Shown piece by piece: positions 28,901-35,032 of a stretch of DNA of 35,032 bases. The DNA is from an uncultured Bacillota bacterium (GTDB lineage: Bacteria; Bacillota_I; Bacilli_A; RF39; UBA660), in contig ONIZ01000014.1 in assembly GCA_900317975.1 (NCBI GenBank), positions 1 to 35,032 of the forward strand. The letters are read 5' to 3'. Made by a program: the position numbers and the translations under genes. Position 1 is the stretch's first letter. Every line of letters begins with the position of its first letter. Under the pieces are notes generated by a model. The model ran no database searches. It saw nothing but the letters and a program-made list of their open reading frames with translations, and was not told the origin of the DNA.

Positions 28901-30493
28901 AAAGAAGGATATGAAAACTCACAATTATGGTTAGACAGCATTCCAGAAGAAATTATTTATAATAATGTTAAGAATGCTTATAATATTGAAACTAAACCAT
29001 ATGATATAAAACCTCTTATCGGTATGTTTGATGATCCTGCAAACCAAAGACAAGGACCGATTATCTTAGATATGGTAGAAAATGGCAATACATTTATATC
29101 AGGAATTGCTGGATCAGGAAAATCAACTTTTATTACTACAATGTTATATTCGATAGTAACAAATCATTCACCTCAAGAGTCAAATATAATTATAGTAGAT
29201 TTATTAACAGAAACTTTAACTAAATTCCTAAATTTTCCACAAGTGAGTGAAGTTATAATTAGATCTGATAATTCAAAAATAAATAAATTGTTTTATTTTC
29301 TACAAAATCAAGTGGAAAAAAGAAAACGTTACTATGCCTTAAATGGTGGAAATTTTGAATTTGAAAAATCAACAGGAAAAACAACTTTCCCAACATATAT
29401 AGTAGTAATAAATGGAATTGAAGTATTAAAAGAAGGCTATGAAGATTTGGTTACAAATGTATTTGCTAGTCTAGCAAGAGAAGTAAACTATTATGGAATA
29501 TACTTTTATGTAACAGGAACTAACTCTAACGCATTAGGATTCTCTTTAGAAAATAGTTTTTCAACAAAAATTGCGATGAGATTAACTGATACATCAGAAT
29601 ACTCATCACTATTTGGAATGGGGTGCCCTATACCAAAGGCAAACCCTGGTAGAGGTATTATGGCAATAGAAGGAAAACCATATGAGTTTCAAGTAGCTGA
29701 AGTATCCAAAATAGAAGATTTAGATCAGGTAATGAAAGCAACTAAATTAACACTAAATCAAACATATGCTGAGAAAGCTCCATCACTACCAACAATTCCA
29801 ACTTATGTTAATATTTCATCACTAAGAAATGAACAAATATCTCTAGCTTCTCTTCCAATAGGATTTGAAGAAAGAAGTGCATGTTTAATGTATTATGATT
29901 TTTCTGACTTTATTAATATAATTACATATGGAAATATTAAGAGTGCATTATCATTTTCAGGAGCATTAGTAACTTTATTCCAATATTTAAATAATACAAA
30001 GAATTTTGTAATATCATCAAATAAAGATTATGTTATTAATAATATAAAGGAAAATACAAAAGTATATACAAATAATTATATAAATATAATTAAAGTCTTA
30101 AATACTAATTTTAATAAACTAAGAGAAGAACCAAATGACAATATGTATATAGTAACAATATTTGATTATAATAATTTACAAGTTTTCTTAAAAAATAAAC
30201 AAAAAGAAGATTCATCAATAGTAACTTTAGATGATCTAATTGTAAACACAAAAGATTTAAAAAATATTAGATACATAATAGTGGATGGAACATCTCACAT
30301 GAGAACTTTTGATAACTATTCATGGTACAATTTAGTACAACAAAATAAAGGTATACTAGTAAGTAAAAACATTGATGATCAAGAATTGTTCAAAACGGAA
30401 GAAATGGATATTTCCAGCCAAACAATAAATAGAGATGAGGCAGTAGTATTTGTAAATAATACAGAAAGTACTATTAAATTTATAAATATGTAG
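25928..30493 (+). CDS. essC: Type VII secretion ATPase EssC
   Basis: A 1521-residue membrane ATPase, the motor of type VIIb secretion (EssC/YukB family). Residues 1 to about 190 correspond to the two FHA-like domains. Two membrane helices lie near 258-278 and 290-308. FtsK/SpoIIIE-type ATPase domains follow. Domain 1 has Walker A GMTGSGKS near 711 and Walker B LFIICDEFAEL near 830. Domain 2 has Walker A GIAGSGKS near 1058 but a weak Walker B (TYIVVINGIEVL). Domain 3, from about 1330, lacks a P-loop (YGNIKSALSF) and probably binds substrate, as in other EssC proteins. I use ATG 25928 with GGGGTG at 25915-25920. The esaB-like gene starts 11 bp after the stop. EssA, EssB and EsaA are not present nearby. 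Confidence 0.93.
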   Translation: MIIYFIENEKIYTYKLPNVPSGNYILHDYDQNGNKRSLINVEGTEGKWIIKDNDDTTLYYQGEIYKELQLNPYYFYQMVAYGTDNIVVYVAPGYDNTFRCYQMVEDTKIVVGNTNYDVNYSFLSEKVMEITLKDNIFSFKSLTSNVNIYVNKNRMTEGKLNNFDEIFCNGIRFIFLGNKIYMNNPDQNLMIISNNLVNPTYTLATENFTPQTELFRDFYDAKDYYYKSQVFLKGIEEVNLTISNPPQKQVNRKDPLLMTLIPSLLMGSTSVIMGYFAFINMGKSDSDWQSNIMTIIMAITMLIASIVWPFIERFYERFVDFNIEQTRKRRYKKYLIEKENILKEKQNDQKVALIENYISLKECQETILKKTPNLFSRNWDNNAFLEIRLGVGDVALFGEIIHEKQEYKEVDDKLLDMADKLISKYDHIPDAPFHLSLYEKKNIVFISSEKSLLWQYIESIILQLITYHSYYNLKIVILTNKGNDNALQLLKDSPFCFSDDKKIRYYAEEFDEGQLISDSLIEIFNYRSKMENKNEEERNQKNFPYYLIISDNINNYHNLRIISEVLEEKRECGFSIVAFDTKISNVPDGFKNFVSFDEKEGHFFTSDMKDEKLRSFKPEFPQDINITTCISAVSNIPILKQTTDSSNLPDTLGFLEMYGVGKIEQLNIENRWKTSNIYQSLQAPIGVDANGNILSLDLHEMKHGPHGLIAGMTGSGKSEFIISYVLSLAINYSPKEVQFVLIDYKGGGLAGAFENRKANKKLPHLVGTITNLDKSEMNRTLVSINSELHRRQRIFNEAKERLNTGTIDIYKYQQLVREGKLEEPLSHLFIICDEFAELKQQQPDFMEELISTARIGRSLGVHLILATQKPSGVVDDQIWSNSKFKICCKVQTTEDSTEMINKPDAAFIKEVGRFYLQVGYDEYFTQGQSAYSGVNYIPSDKIKSTVSTDIEIINNYGEIIKSIKEEKEEETQESKGEELINILDYLIEVAKKEGYENSQLWLDSIPEEIIYNNVKNAYNIETKPYDIKPLIGMFDDPANQRQGPIILDMVENGNTFISGIAGSGKSTFITTMLYSIVTNHSPQESNIIIVDLLTETLTKFLNFPQVSEVIIRSDNSKINKLFYFLQNQVEKRKRYYALNGGNFEFEKSTGKTTFPTYIVVINGIEVLKEGYEDLVTNVFASLAREVNYYGIYFYVTGTNSNALGFSLENSFSTKIAMRLTDTSEYSSLFGMGCPIPKANPGRGIMAIEGKPYEFQVAEVSKIEDLDQVMKATKLTLNQTYAEKAPSLPTIPTYVNISSLRNEQISLASLPIGFEERSACLMYYDFSDFINIITYGNIKSALSFSGALVTLFQYLNNTKNFVISSNKDYVINNIKENTKVYTNNYINIIKVLNTNFNKLREEPNDNMYIVTIFDYNNLQVFLKNKQKEDSSIVTLDDLIVNTKDLKNIRYIIVDGTSHMRTFDNYSWYNLVQQNKGILVSKNIDDQELFKTEEMDISSQTINRDEAVVFVNNTESTIKFINM

Positions 30494-30501
30494 GTGATAA
30501 A

Positions 30502-30750
30502 ATGGACAAAATATTAGTAAGTATATATGTATTAACAATAGATGAGACTTATGATATATATATTCCAATCAATAAAAATGCTAAAGAAGCATTAGACCTT
30601 GTACAAAAGGAAATAGTTAAATTATCTAATGATAATTACATAATAAATGAAAAAGCAATGCTATATACAGAAAATGGAACAGTAATTAATACTAATAATA
30701 TGGTGAGATTTTCCGGATTAAAGAATGGGCAAAAATTGCTATTAGTATAA
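30502..30750 (+). CDS. esaB: EsaB/YukD ubiquitin-like T7SS protein
   Basis: An 82-residue protein with the YukD pattern: a beta strand ILVSIYVLTIDETYDIYIP, a helix AKEALDLVQKEIVKL, a turn with LYTENGTVINTNN, and the terminal GLKNGQKLLLV. YukD/EsaB proteins have a ubiquitin fold without conjugation activity and are needed for or regulate T7 secretion. In several systems the same fold is fused to other components. It starts 9 bp after essC (GGTG ribosome binding site) and is clearly in the same transcript. Confidence 0.85.
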   Translation: MDKILVSIYVLTIDETYDIYIPINKNAKEALDLVQKEIVKLSNDNYIINEKAMLYTENGTVINTNNMVRFSGLKNGQKLLLV

Positions 30751-30771
30751 ATGTAAAATTATTATTAAAAA

Positions 30772-30800
30772 TTGACATAAAGAACATAAATAAGTATAAT
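30772..30800 (+). promoter_or_regulatory. Consensus promoter for the WXG100 genes
   Basis: Exact TTGACA (30772-30777), 17-bp spacer and exact TATAAT (30795-30800). This is the strongest promoter seen in the window, consistent with high expression of small secreted proteins independent of essC. Confidence 0.88.
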
Positions 30801-30829
30801 GAAATTAAAGTAGAAAGGAGAATTATAAT

Positions 30830-31183
30830 ATGGCAAACATCCCAATTAAACATGCAACAATTACTTTTGAAAAGATGGATGAAGATGATATGTATGTAAA
30901 TGCAACAGCAGCAGCATCAATTCGTAAAAAAATTGACACAAATTATCAAAATATAGTTAATGCATGGAAAAAAATCGAAACAAGTTTCAATACTCTTCAA
31001 GGAGCATCTAGCGGTAAGGTACAACAAATGTTTTCTCAAGCAGTTTCAGCAGCAAAGGCTAAAAAAAGCAATGCATCAAAGAGAAAAAGTGAACTTGATG
31101 GGGGACTAAAAAACGATGTAAAAGAATATGCTAGGTCATTATTAGACATTAAATGGATGGAAGACTTTATAAAAAGATTATAA
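30830..31183 (+). CDS. WXG100-like small helical protein
   Basis: A 117-residue all-helical protein of the size and place of a T7SS WXG100 partner. Helix 1 spans about residues 22-50 (ATAAASIRKKIDTNYQNIVN) and helix 2 about 60-110. The turn lacks WXG and reads TLQGASSGKV; a Trp is found earlier, in NAWKKIE. Such divergent members usually pair with a canonical WXG100 protein, here the next gene 24 bp downstream. AGAAAGGAG precedes the ATG. It follows the consensus promoter at 30772-30800. Confidence 0.78.
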   Translation: MANIPIKHATITFEKMDEDDMYVNATAAASIRKKIDTNYQNIVNAWKKIETSFNTLQGASSGKVQQMFSQAVSAAKAKKSNASKRKSELDGGLKNDVKEYARSLLDIKWMEDFIKRL

Positions 31184-31207
31184 TTAAATAGAAGGGAAGT
31201 GTAAAAA

Positions 31208-31498
31208 ATGGCAGGAACAAATGATGCAGGTGGAGTTAAAAGAAAAGTACTTAACGAAGAATATAAAAAATTAGTAGAACAATTAGATGTAATTGAAAAA
31301 AATCTAAATTCGATGTACACAAACCTAAGCAATTTAAATAGAACTGCATGGCATGGTGGAAAAAGAGCAAATACAGTTTATAAGAATATTGCAGCAAATT
31401 ACAAAAATAATGTTAGCAAAACAAAAGTATTTGAAGATATGATGACAAGACTTAACAAATATAGAAACGCACTAAATGCACAAGCAAATTATAAGTAA
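31208..31498 (+). CDS. WXG100 protein (EsxA-like)
   Basis: A 96-residue protein with the WXG100 hairpin: helix 1 EEYKKLVEQLDVIEKNLNSM, turn TAWHGGKR with the W-x-G motif at Trp48, and helix 2 ANTVYKNIAANYKNN. Members are exported by EssC as dimers and may be essential for secretion of other substrates. No C-terminal YxxxD/E signal is evident. GAAGGGAAGTG precedes the ATG. It probably forms a heterodimer with the preceding 117-residue protein. Confidence 0.88.
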   Translation: MAGTNDAGGVKRKVLNEEYKKLVEQLDVIEKNLNSMYTNLSNLNRTAWHGGKRANTVYKNIAANYKNNVSKTKVFEDMMTRLNKYRNALNAQANYK

Positions 31499-31518
31499 TA
31501 GAATAGAAAGGAGTAAAA

Positions 31519-31947
31519 ATGGAAGAAGAAATTCTAGAAAATGCTGAAGACCTAATAGATGCTGAAGAAGTAGAAAAAGAAGTTTCAGCAGAAGAACTAA
31601 GTGAATCAACTGGTGTAAAAGAATATATTAAAAGTAACCCTGAACTAGCTAAAGCTTATAATGAATCTGGCGCAACAGATGAGGATATTAATAACTTAAT
31701 AGAGTCAAATCCAGAATTAAAAGATGCTTTAAATTATTTAAATAATAATAACGTTAAATTAACTGACGATATAATGGAACCTGAGCCTGAACTTGATGAA
31801 GAAGAATTAGCAGAAGCAGCAAGATCTGAAGAAATTATGGATGAAGGCATCAGCGAAGAAGAAATAGATTCTACTGTTAATGAATTGCAAGATGATGGAG
31901 AGGTTGAGGAAGAAGAAATAGCAGAAGACGTTGATTCTATGTTTTAA
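31519..31947 (+). CDS. Acidic hypothetical protein of the T7SS operon
   Basis: A 142-residue, extremely acidic protein (long Glu/Asp runs at both ends, for example in the tail EVEEEEIAEDVD). A more ordered middle (residues about 33-75) holds repeated SNPEL segments, VKEYIKSNPELAKAYNESG and LIESNPELKDALNYL. It has no signal peptide and no membrane helix. It might be a chaperone for the basic WXG partners, an immunity-type protein, or a secreted protein itself; I recognise no family. It begins 20 bp after the WXG100 gene (AAAGGAG) and ends with a strong terminator. Confidence 0.75.
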   Translation: MEEEILENAEDLIDAEEVEKEVSAEELSESTGVKEYIKSNPELAKAYNESGATDEDINNLIESNPELKDALNYLNNNNVKLTDDIMEPEPELDEEELAEAARSEEIMDEGISEEEIDSTVNELQDDGEVEEEEIAEDVDSMF

Positions 31948-31970
31948 AAGAAGTGTAAACTTCTTTTTTT
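31946..31970 (+). terminator. Intrinsic terminator closing the T7SS operon
   Basis: AAAAGAAGT-GTAA-ACTTCTTTT is a 9-bp stem overlapping the stop codon, followed by more T residues. Confidence 0.88.
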
Positions 31971-31992
31971 ATGTAAAAAAAGAAAAAAAGTA

Positions 31993-32021
31993 TTTACAAA
32001 TAGAAAAATAGATGGTATATT
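31993..32021 (+). promoter_or_regulatory. Promoter of the structured RNA
   Basis: TTTACA (31993-31998) and TATATT (32016-32021) with a 17-bp spacer. The predicted start near 32028 coincides with the first hairpin of the RNA. Confidence 0.65.
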
Positions 32022-32027
32022 AAATAT

Positions 32028-32294
32028 ACAGTAAGAGTAAATCTAAACGGTTACTCTTACTAAGAGGAAACCATATTATTAATTAATTTTAATAGTATGA
32101 CTACTCAAAAATAACTTAAGAAGGAACATATCTTGATTTTTGCTAGGTCAAGACTAAACTCACGGTAAGAGTTGATTAGCGCAAATCACGCTTATAATGT
32201 GCGGAGTTCCGACAAACATGTTTGGGGAAGATATCCAACATTCGAATTTAATCTAAAGCTAAGGTTTTATTTGATAGGATATTTTCCTTTTTTT
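32028..32294 (+). ncRNA. Structured RNA of unknown family, about 265 nt
   Basis: No coding frame; GC is locally higher than the flanks and paired segments are dense. P1 is AGTAAGAGTAA (32030-32040) / TTACTCTTACT (32051-32061), 11 perfect pairs. P2 is CATATTATTA (32072-32081) / TAATAGTATG (32090-32099). GGAAC (32123-32127) pairs with GTTCC (32206-32210) and encloses three hairpins: TCTTGA/TCAAGA (32131-32136, 32148-32153), AACTC/GAGTT (32157-32161, 32169-32173) and AGCG/CGCT (32178-32181, 32189-32192). CAAA-CATG-TTTG follows. Last, GGAAGATATCC (32226-32236) pairs with GGATATTTTCC (32277-32287), followed by seven T residues as terminator. It may be a trans-acting RNA or a riboswitch-like leader of the gene at 32341. 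Confidence 0.72.
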
Positions 32295-32340
32295 ATTTCA
32301 AAAAAAAAATAATATGATAAACTATTATTGGAGGTTCCAT

Positions 32341-34008
32341 ATGAAGACAAATAATAAAAAGAAAAACCAATATAAATCATTTGTTTTTAATAAAAAAAAT
32401 ATAGGAAAAATAATAATATTAATATTCTTAATAATTTTATCTATTGCTATATATTTAAAGATACGCAGTAATGTTATAGAAGAAAATCTAAATGATCATA
32501 TTTGGATGGAAGAAAATATTAATGTTGTTAAAAATCCAATATTAGGAAAAGATATTTATTCGGTAGAAAAAGAAGATTATGTTGATGTATATAACTTAGA
32601 TTATCAAGAAATAACTAATAGTAAAATATCTAAATTAATTGAGAATAATGAAGGCGCTATAGCAATTTATAATCCATATGGAACAAATATTAGTAGTTTA
32701 AATATATATTTAAAAGATGCTCCTAATAGTATTAAATATAAAGTTACAGTAAAAGATAAAAATGATTTTGAAAAAGAATTAAAGCCTGGTAAAAATGCCT
32801 ATGAATTAATTGGATTAATTCCAGGAGAAATAAATAATATTGAAATAACTATAAATGAAGAAATACATAAATATAAAGTAGATTTAACTACTATTAAATA
32901 TAATTCAGAAATAGAATTATCTAATAAAAAAGGAAAATCAAATAAAGAATTATCTGGAGGATTATTTGTTGTATTTGGAGACAAAAGTAAGAAAAACTAT
33001 GTATCATTTTATGATAATGAAGGTACTCTTCGTGGTGAAATGCCTATCACAAATTATAGAGCAAATTCAATAATATTTAGAAATGATAGAATGTACATGA
33101 ATATTTCTGAATCAAAAATAGCTGAAATTAATAATCTAGGTCAAGTAACAGAAATATATAGTACAGGAAAATATAACCTTCACCATGATTTTACATTTGA
33201 TGATTCAGGAGATTTCCTAATTCTTGCAACAGAAAGAGAATCTATTACAGATGAAGATATAATAATTAGATTAGATTTAGATACTAAAGAAATATTTAAA
33301 TTAGTTGATTTCAAAGATCTATTATCAGATTATTATAAAAAAACATCATATAGTGCAAGCTCATTCCATGATGGAAATGAAGATGGATATGATTGGATTC
33401 ATATTAACTCTCTAAGTTATAGTGAAGGAAATATATTTGTTAGTTCTAGAGAAACATCTGCTATAATAAAAATTGAAAATATTGAAAGAACTCCAAATAT
33501 AGTTTCTATTATCGGAAATAAAGAAATATGGAAAGATACTGAATATTTTGATTTAGTTTATACTAAGAATGGTGAATTTACAATAAATGCAGGTCAAAAT
33601 GATATTAGATATAAAAAGACAGATAATAAAGATATATATTATATAAGTATGTTTAATAATAATTTTGGTAATACACCTACAAGAAAAGATTTTAATTATG
33701 AAGATATCGGTATAAAGAATACAACTTTAGAAGAAGGGGATAATTCATATTATTATGTATATAAAGTAGATGCTGCTAATAGAACATATGAACTTGTAAA
33801 GAATCTAGAATTAGATTATTCTCCATTATCAGGAAGTGCAAAAGAGTTAGGTAATGGAAATACATTAATATCTGCAGGAGATAAAGGAATAATATATGAA
33901 TTTGATCCAGAAGATAATCTAATAATGAAATATATTATTAAATCAAATAAAAATAAAATATATAGAGTTGATAAAATTACATTTAATAATTTTTACTTTA
34001 AAGGTTAG
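32341..34008 (+). CDS. Membrane-anchored arylsulfotransferase (ASST) family protein
   Basis: A 555-residue protein. A Lys-rich cytoplasmic start and one helix at about residues 22-40 anchor it, with the rest outside. The large domain is an ASST-type beta-propeller: the LHHDFTFDDSGDFLIL strand near 280, FHDGNEDGYDWIHINSLSYS near 341-360, SRETSAIIKIEN, and ELGNGNTLISAGD near the end, all typical of the family. ASST enzymes transfer sulfate between phenolic compounds using an active-site His; in Firmicutes the physiological substrate is mostly unknown. The start is ATG 32341, behind GGAGG at 32330-32334. It is immediately downstream of the structured RNA and is closed by its own terminator. Confidence 0.85.
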   Translation: MKTNNKKKNQYKSFVFNKKNIGKIIILIFLIILSIAIYLKIRSNVIEENLNDHIWMEENINVVKNPILGKDIYSVEKEDYVDVYNLDYQEITNSKISKLIENNEGAIAIYNPYGTNISSLNIYLKDAPNSIKYKVTVKDKNDFEKELKPGKNAYELIGLIPGEINNIEITINEEIHKYKVDLTTIKYNSEIELSNKKGKSNKELSGGLFVVFGDKSKKNYVSFYDNEGTLRGEMPITNYRANSIIFRNDRMYMNISESKIAEINNLGQVTEIYSTGKYNLHHDFTFDDSGDFLILATERESITDEDIIIRLDLDTKEIFKLVDFKDLLSDYYKKTSYSASSFHDGNEDGYDWIHINSLSYSEGNIFVSSRETSAIIKIENIERTPNIVSIIGNKEIWKDTEYFDLVYTKNGEFTINAGQNDIRYKKTDNKDIYYISMFNNNFGNTPTRKDFNYEDIGIKNTTLEEGDNSYYYVYKVDAANRTYELVKNLELDYSPLSGSAKELGNGNTLISAGDKGIIYEFDPEDNLIMKYIIKSNKNKIYRVDKITFNNFYFKG

Positions 34009-34026
34009 TTTTACTAACCTTTTTAT
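34000..34026 (+). terminator. Intrinsic terminator after the ASST gene
   Basis: AAAGGTTAG-TTTTA-CTAACCTTT overlaps the stop codon and is followed by T residues. Confidence 0.88.
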
Positions 34027-34057
34027 TTTTTATATAATAATTATAGGAGGACTTAAT

Positions 34058-35032
34058 ATGAATCTATCAAAATCAAAATATACTAGAGCTTATCAATGTC
34101 ATAAAATGTTATGGTTAGATATAAATAAACCAGAAGTAGGAAAAGTAATAGATAATGAAGCTGTTTTTGAAACAGGCCATGAAGTAGGAGAACTAGCTAA
34201 GTCTCTATTCGGTAAATATACTGATATAGAATTTAATAAAGATCTAAATCGAATGATTAAAGATACAGATGAGGCAATCAAAAGGAAAGATAAAATAATA
34301 ACAGAAGCTTCGTTTATTTATGAAAATAATTTTTGTAGTGTAGATATTCTAGTTAATGATAATAATGAATTAGAAGTATATGAAGTAAAATCATCAACTG
34401 ATTTACATGATATTTATAAAGAAGATATTTCATATCAAGTATATATACTTTTAAGTTTAGGATATAAAGTAAAAAAAGCATCTATTGTTTATCTAAATAA
34501 GAATTATGTTTTCCATAATAAATTAGATATAAAGAAGCTATTTGTAATAGATGATATAACAAAATATGTACTAAATAATCAAGATTCCATCAAAGAAAAT
34601 ATTGAAAGTATAATTAAAGATTGTAGTAAAGATGAACCAAATATCAATATAGGATATCAATGTAATAATCCATATGAATGTCCATACTTTGATTATTGTA
34701 CAAAAAATATTATAAGACCAAATATATTTGATATTAGAATATTACCTTTTAAAAGTAAGATAAAAAATTATAATAATAAAATTATTTCATATGAAGATAT
34801 TATAAAAAGTGATTTGAATGAAAAATATATTGAACAGGCTAAATATGAAATAAATGATTTAGAACCTAAGATTGAAAAAGATTTGATTAAGGATTTCTTA
34901 ACTACTATTACATATCCTATATACTTTTTAGATTTTGAAACATATCAAGAAGCTATACCTAAATATGAAGGAACAAAGCCTTTTGAACAAATTCCATTTC
35001 AATATTCTCTACATATATTATATGAAGATGGA
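34058..35032 (+). CDS. DUF2779-type nuclease, Cas4-like plus DEDD domain (partial)
   Basis: An open frame of 325 codons running off the window end. The start ATG follows TAGGAGG at 34044-34050. Residues 1 to about 220 resemble a Cas4/RecB-type PD-(D/E)XK nuclease: an early YQCHKMLW (Cys15), the catalytic EVYEVKSSTD near 106-115, and a Cys cluster NPYECPYFDYC near 206-216 that with Cys15 could hold an iron-sulfur cluster. YFLDFETYQEAIPKYEG near 290-305 starts the DUF2779 part and looks like a DEDD/RNase H-like exonuclease motif. Members are widespread and often annotated only as DUF2779; a role in nucleic acid processing is likely. Confidence 0.85.
   Translation, partial: MNLSKSKYTRAYQCHKMLWLDINKPEVGKVIDNEAVFETGHEVGELAKSLFGKYTDIEFNKDLNRMIKDTDEAIKRKDKIITEASFIYENNFCSVDILVNDNNELEVYEVKSSTDLHDIYKEDISYQVYILLSLGYKVKKASIVYLNKNYVFHNKLDIKKLFVIDDITKYVLNNQDSIKENIESIIKDCSKDEPNINIGYQCNNPYECPYFDYCTKNIIRPNIFDIRILPFKSKIKNYNNKIISYEDIIKSDLNEKYIEQAKYEINDLEPKIEKDLIKDFLTTITYPIYFLDFETYQEAIPKYEGTKPFEQIPFQYSLHILYEDG

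Noticed and set aside
32012..32075. ATGGT/ACCAT pairing around the first hairpin of the structured RNA
   Set aside because: The left arm lies between the -35 and -10 boxes of the predicted promoter, so it would not be in the transcript.
32028..32294. RNase P, tmRNA, SRP, 6S or T-box identity for the structured RNA
   Set aside because: The AGAGGAAAGTCC and ACAGAA elements of RNase P, the T-arm of tmRNA, the SRP tetraloop domain, the single long bulged hairpin of 6S and the TGGNACCGCG box of T-box leaders are not found.

Overview
The window is very AT-rich, densely packed DNA using the standard bacterial code (TGA occurs as a stop, for example at the end of the glycosyltransferase gene, and Trp is TGG). 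The content (PurA, PurB, PyrG, YitT, ClpX-like and YbaK proteins, a type VIIb-style EssC/EsaB/WXG100 secretion locus, GGAGG-type ribosome binding sites, intrinsic terminators) points to a low-GC Firmicute of class Bacilli. It may be an uncultivated host-associated lineage with a small genome (RF39-like or Erysipelotrichales-like), but the sequence alone does not settle the taxon.

Layout. Positions 110-2288 (minus): two tandem paralogous lipoproteins. 2476-6809 (plus): a polyprenyl-phosphate glycosyltransferase fused to GtrA, a YbaK deacylase, a ClpX-like AAA+ ATPase with an unfamiliar N-terminal half, and a YitT membrane protein. 6810-11420 is an accessory or decayed region: a tRNA-Gly(TCC) broken in its T arm but keeping a promoter and a following terminator, a frameshifted C-terminal remnant of a large serine recombinase, a palindrome-rich block bounded by 12-bp perfect inverted repeats, an ABC exporter, small gene remnants, and two copies of a roughly 103-nt structured element that flank a VOC gene and a membrane-protein gene.

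11502-17451 (plus) is a nucleotide-metabolism operon: purB, a PnuC transporter fused to a nucleoside-deoxyribosyltransferase-like domain, purA, a miniature thymidylate-kinase-like P-loop protein, a zinc-dependent phospholipase C-like protein, an NrtR-like protein without a Nudix box, and an RdgB-type XTP/dITP pyrophosphatase. Palindromes built from TACCAT/ATGGTA half-sites overlap its promoter. pyrG (minus) converges on it. A small hypothetical gene and an AraC/GyrI-type regulator follow.

20533-24286 holds a HerA/VirB4-like ATPase translationally coupled to a Cys-rich repeat protein, a possible ADP-ribosyltransferase-fold protein, and a TetR regulator (minus). 24445-31947 is a compact type VII secretion locus: a probable secreted protein with an alpha-helical N-terminus and a beta-lactamase-fold serine hydrolase domain, EssC, an EsaB/YukD ubiquitin-like protein, two WXG100-like proteins behind a consensus promoter, and an acidic protein. 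EssA, EssB and EsaA are not seen. Next comes a roughly 265-nt highly structured RNA with its own promoter and terminator (32028-32294) that I cannot assign to a family, then a membrane-anchored arylsulfotransferase-family protein and a DUF2779-type nuclease cut by the window end.

The best candidates for undescribed biology are the structured RNA beside the T7SS locus, the reduced T7SS with a serine-hydrolase substrate, the twin variable-stem RNAs around a two-gene cassette, and the PnuC-deoxyribosyltransferase fusion in an operon carrying an NrtR-like protein.
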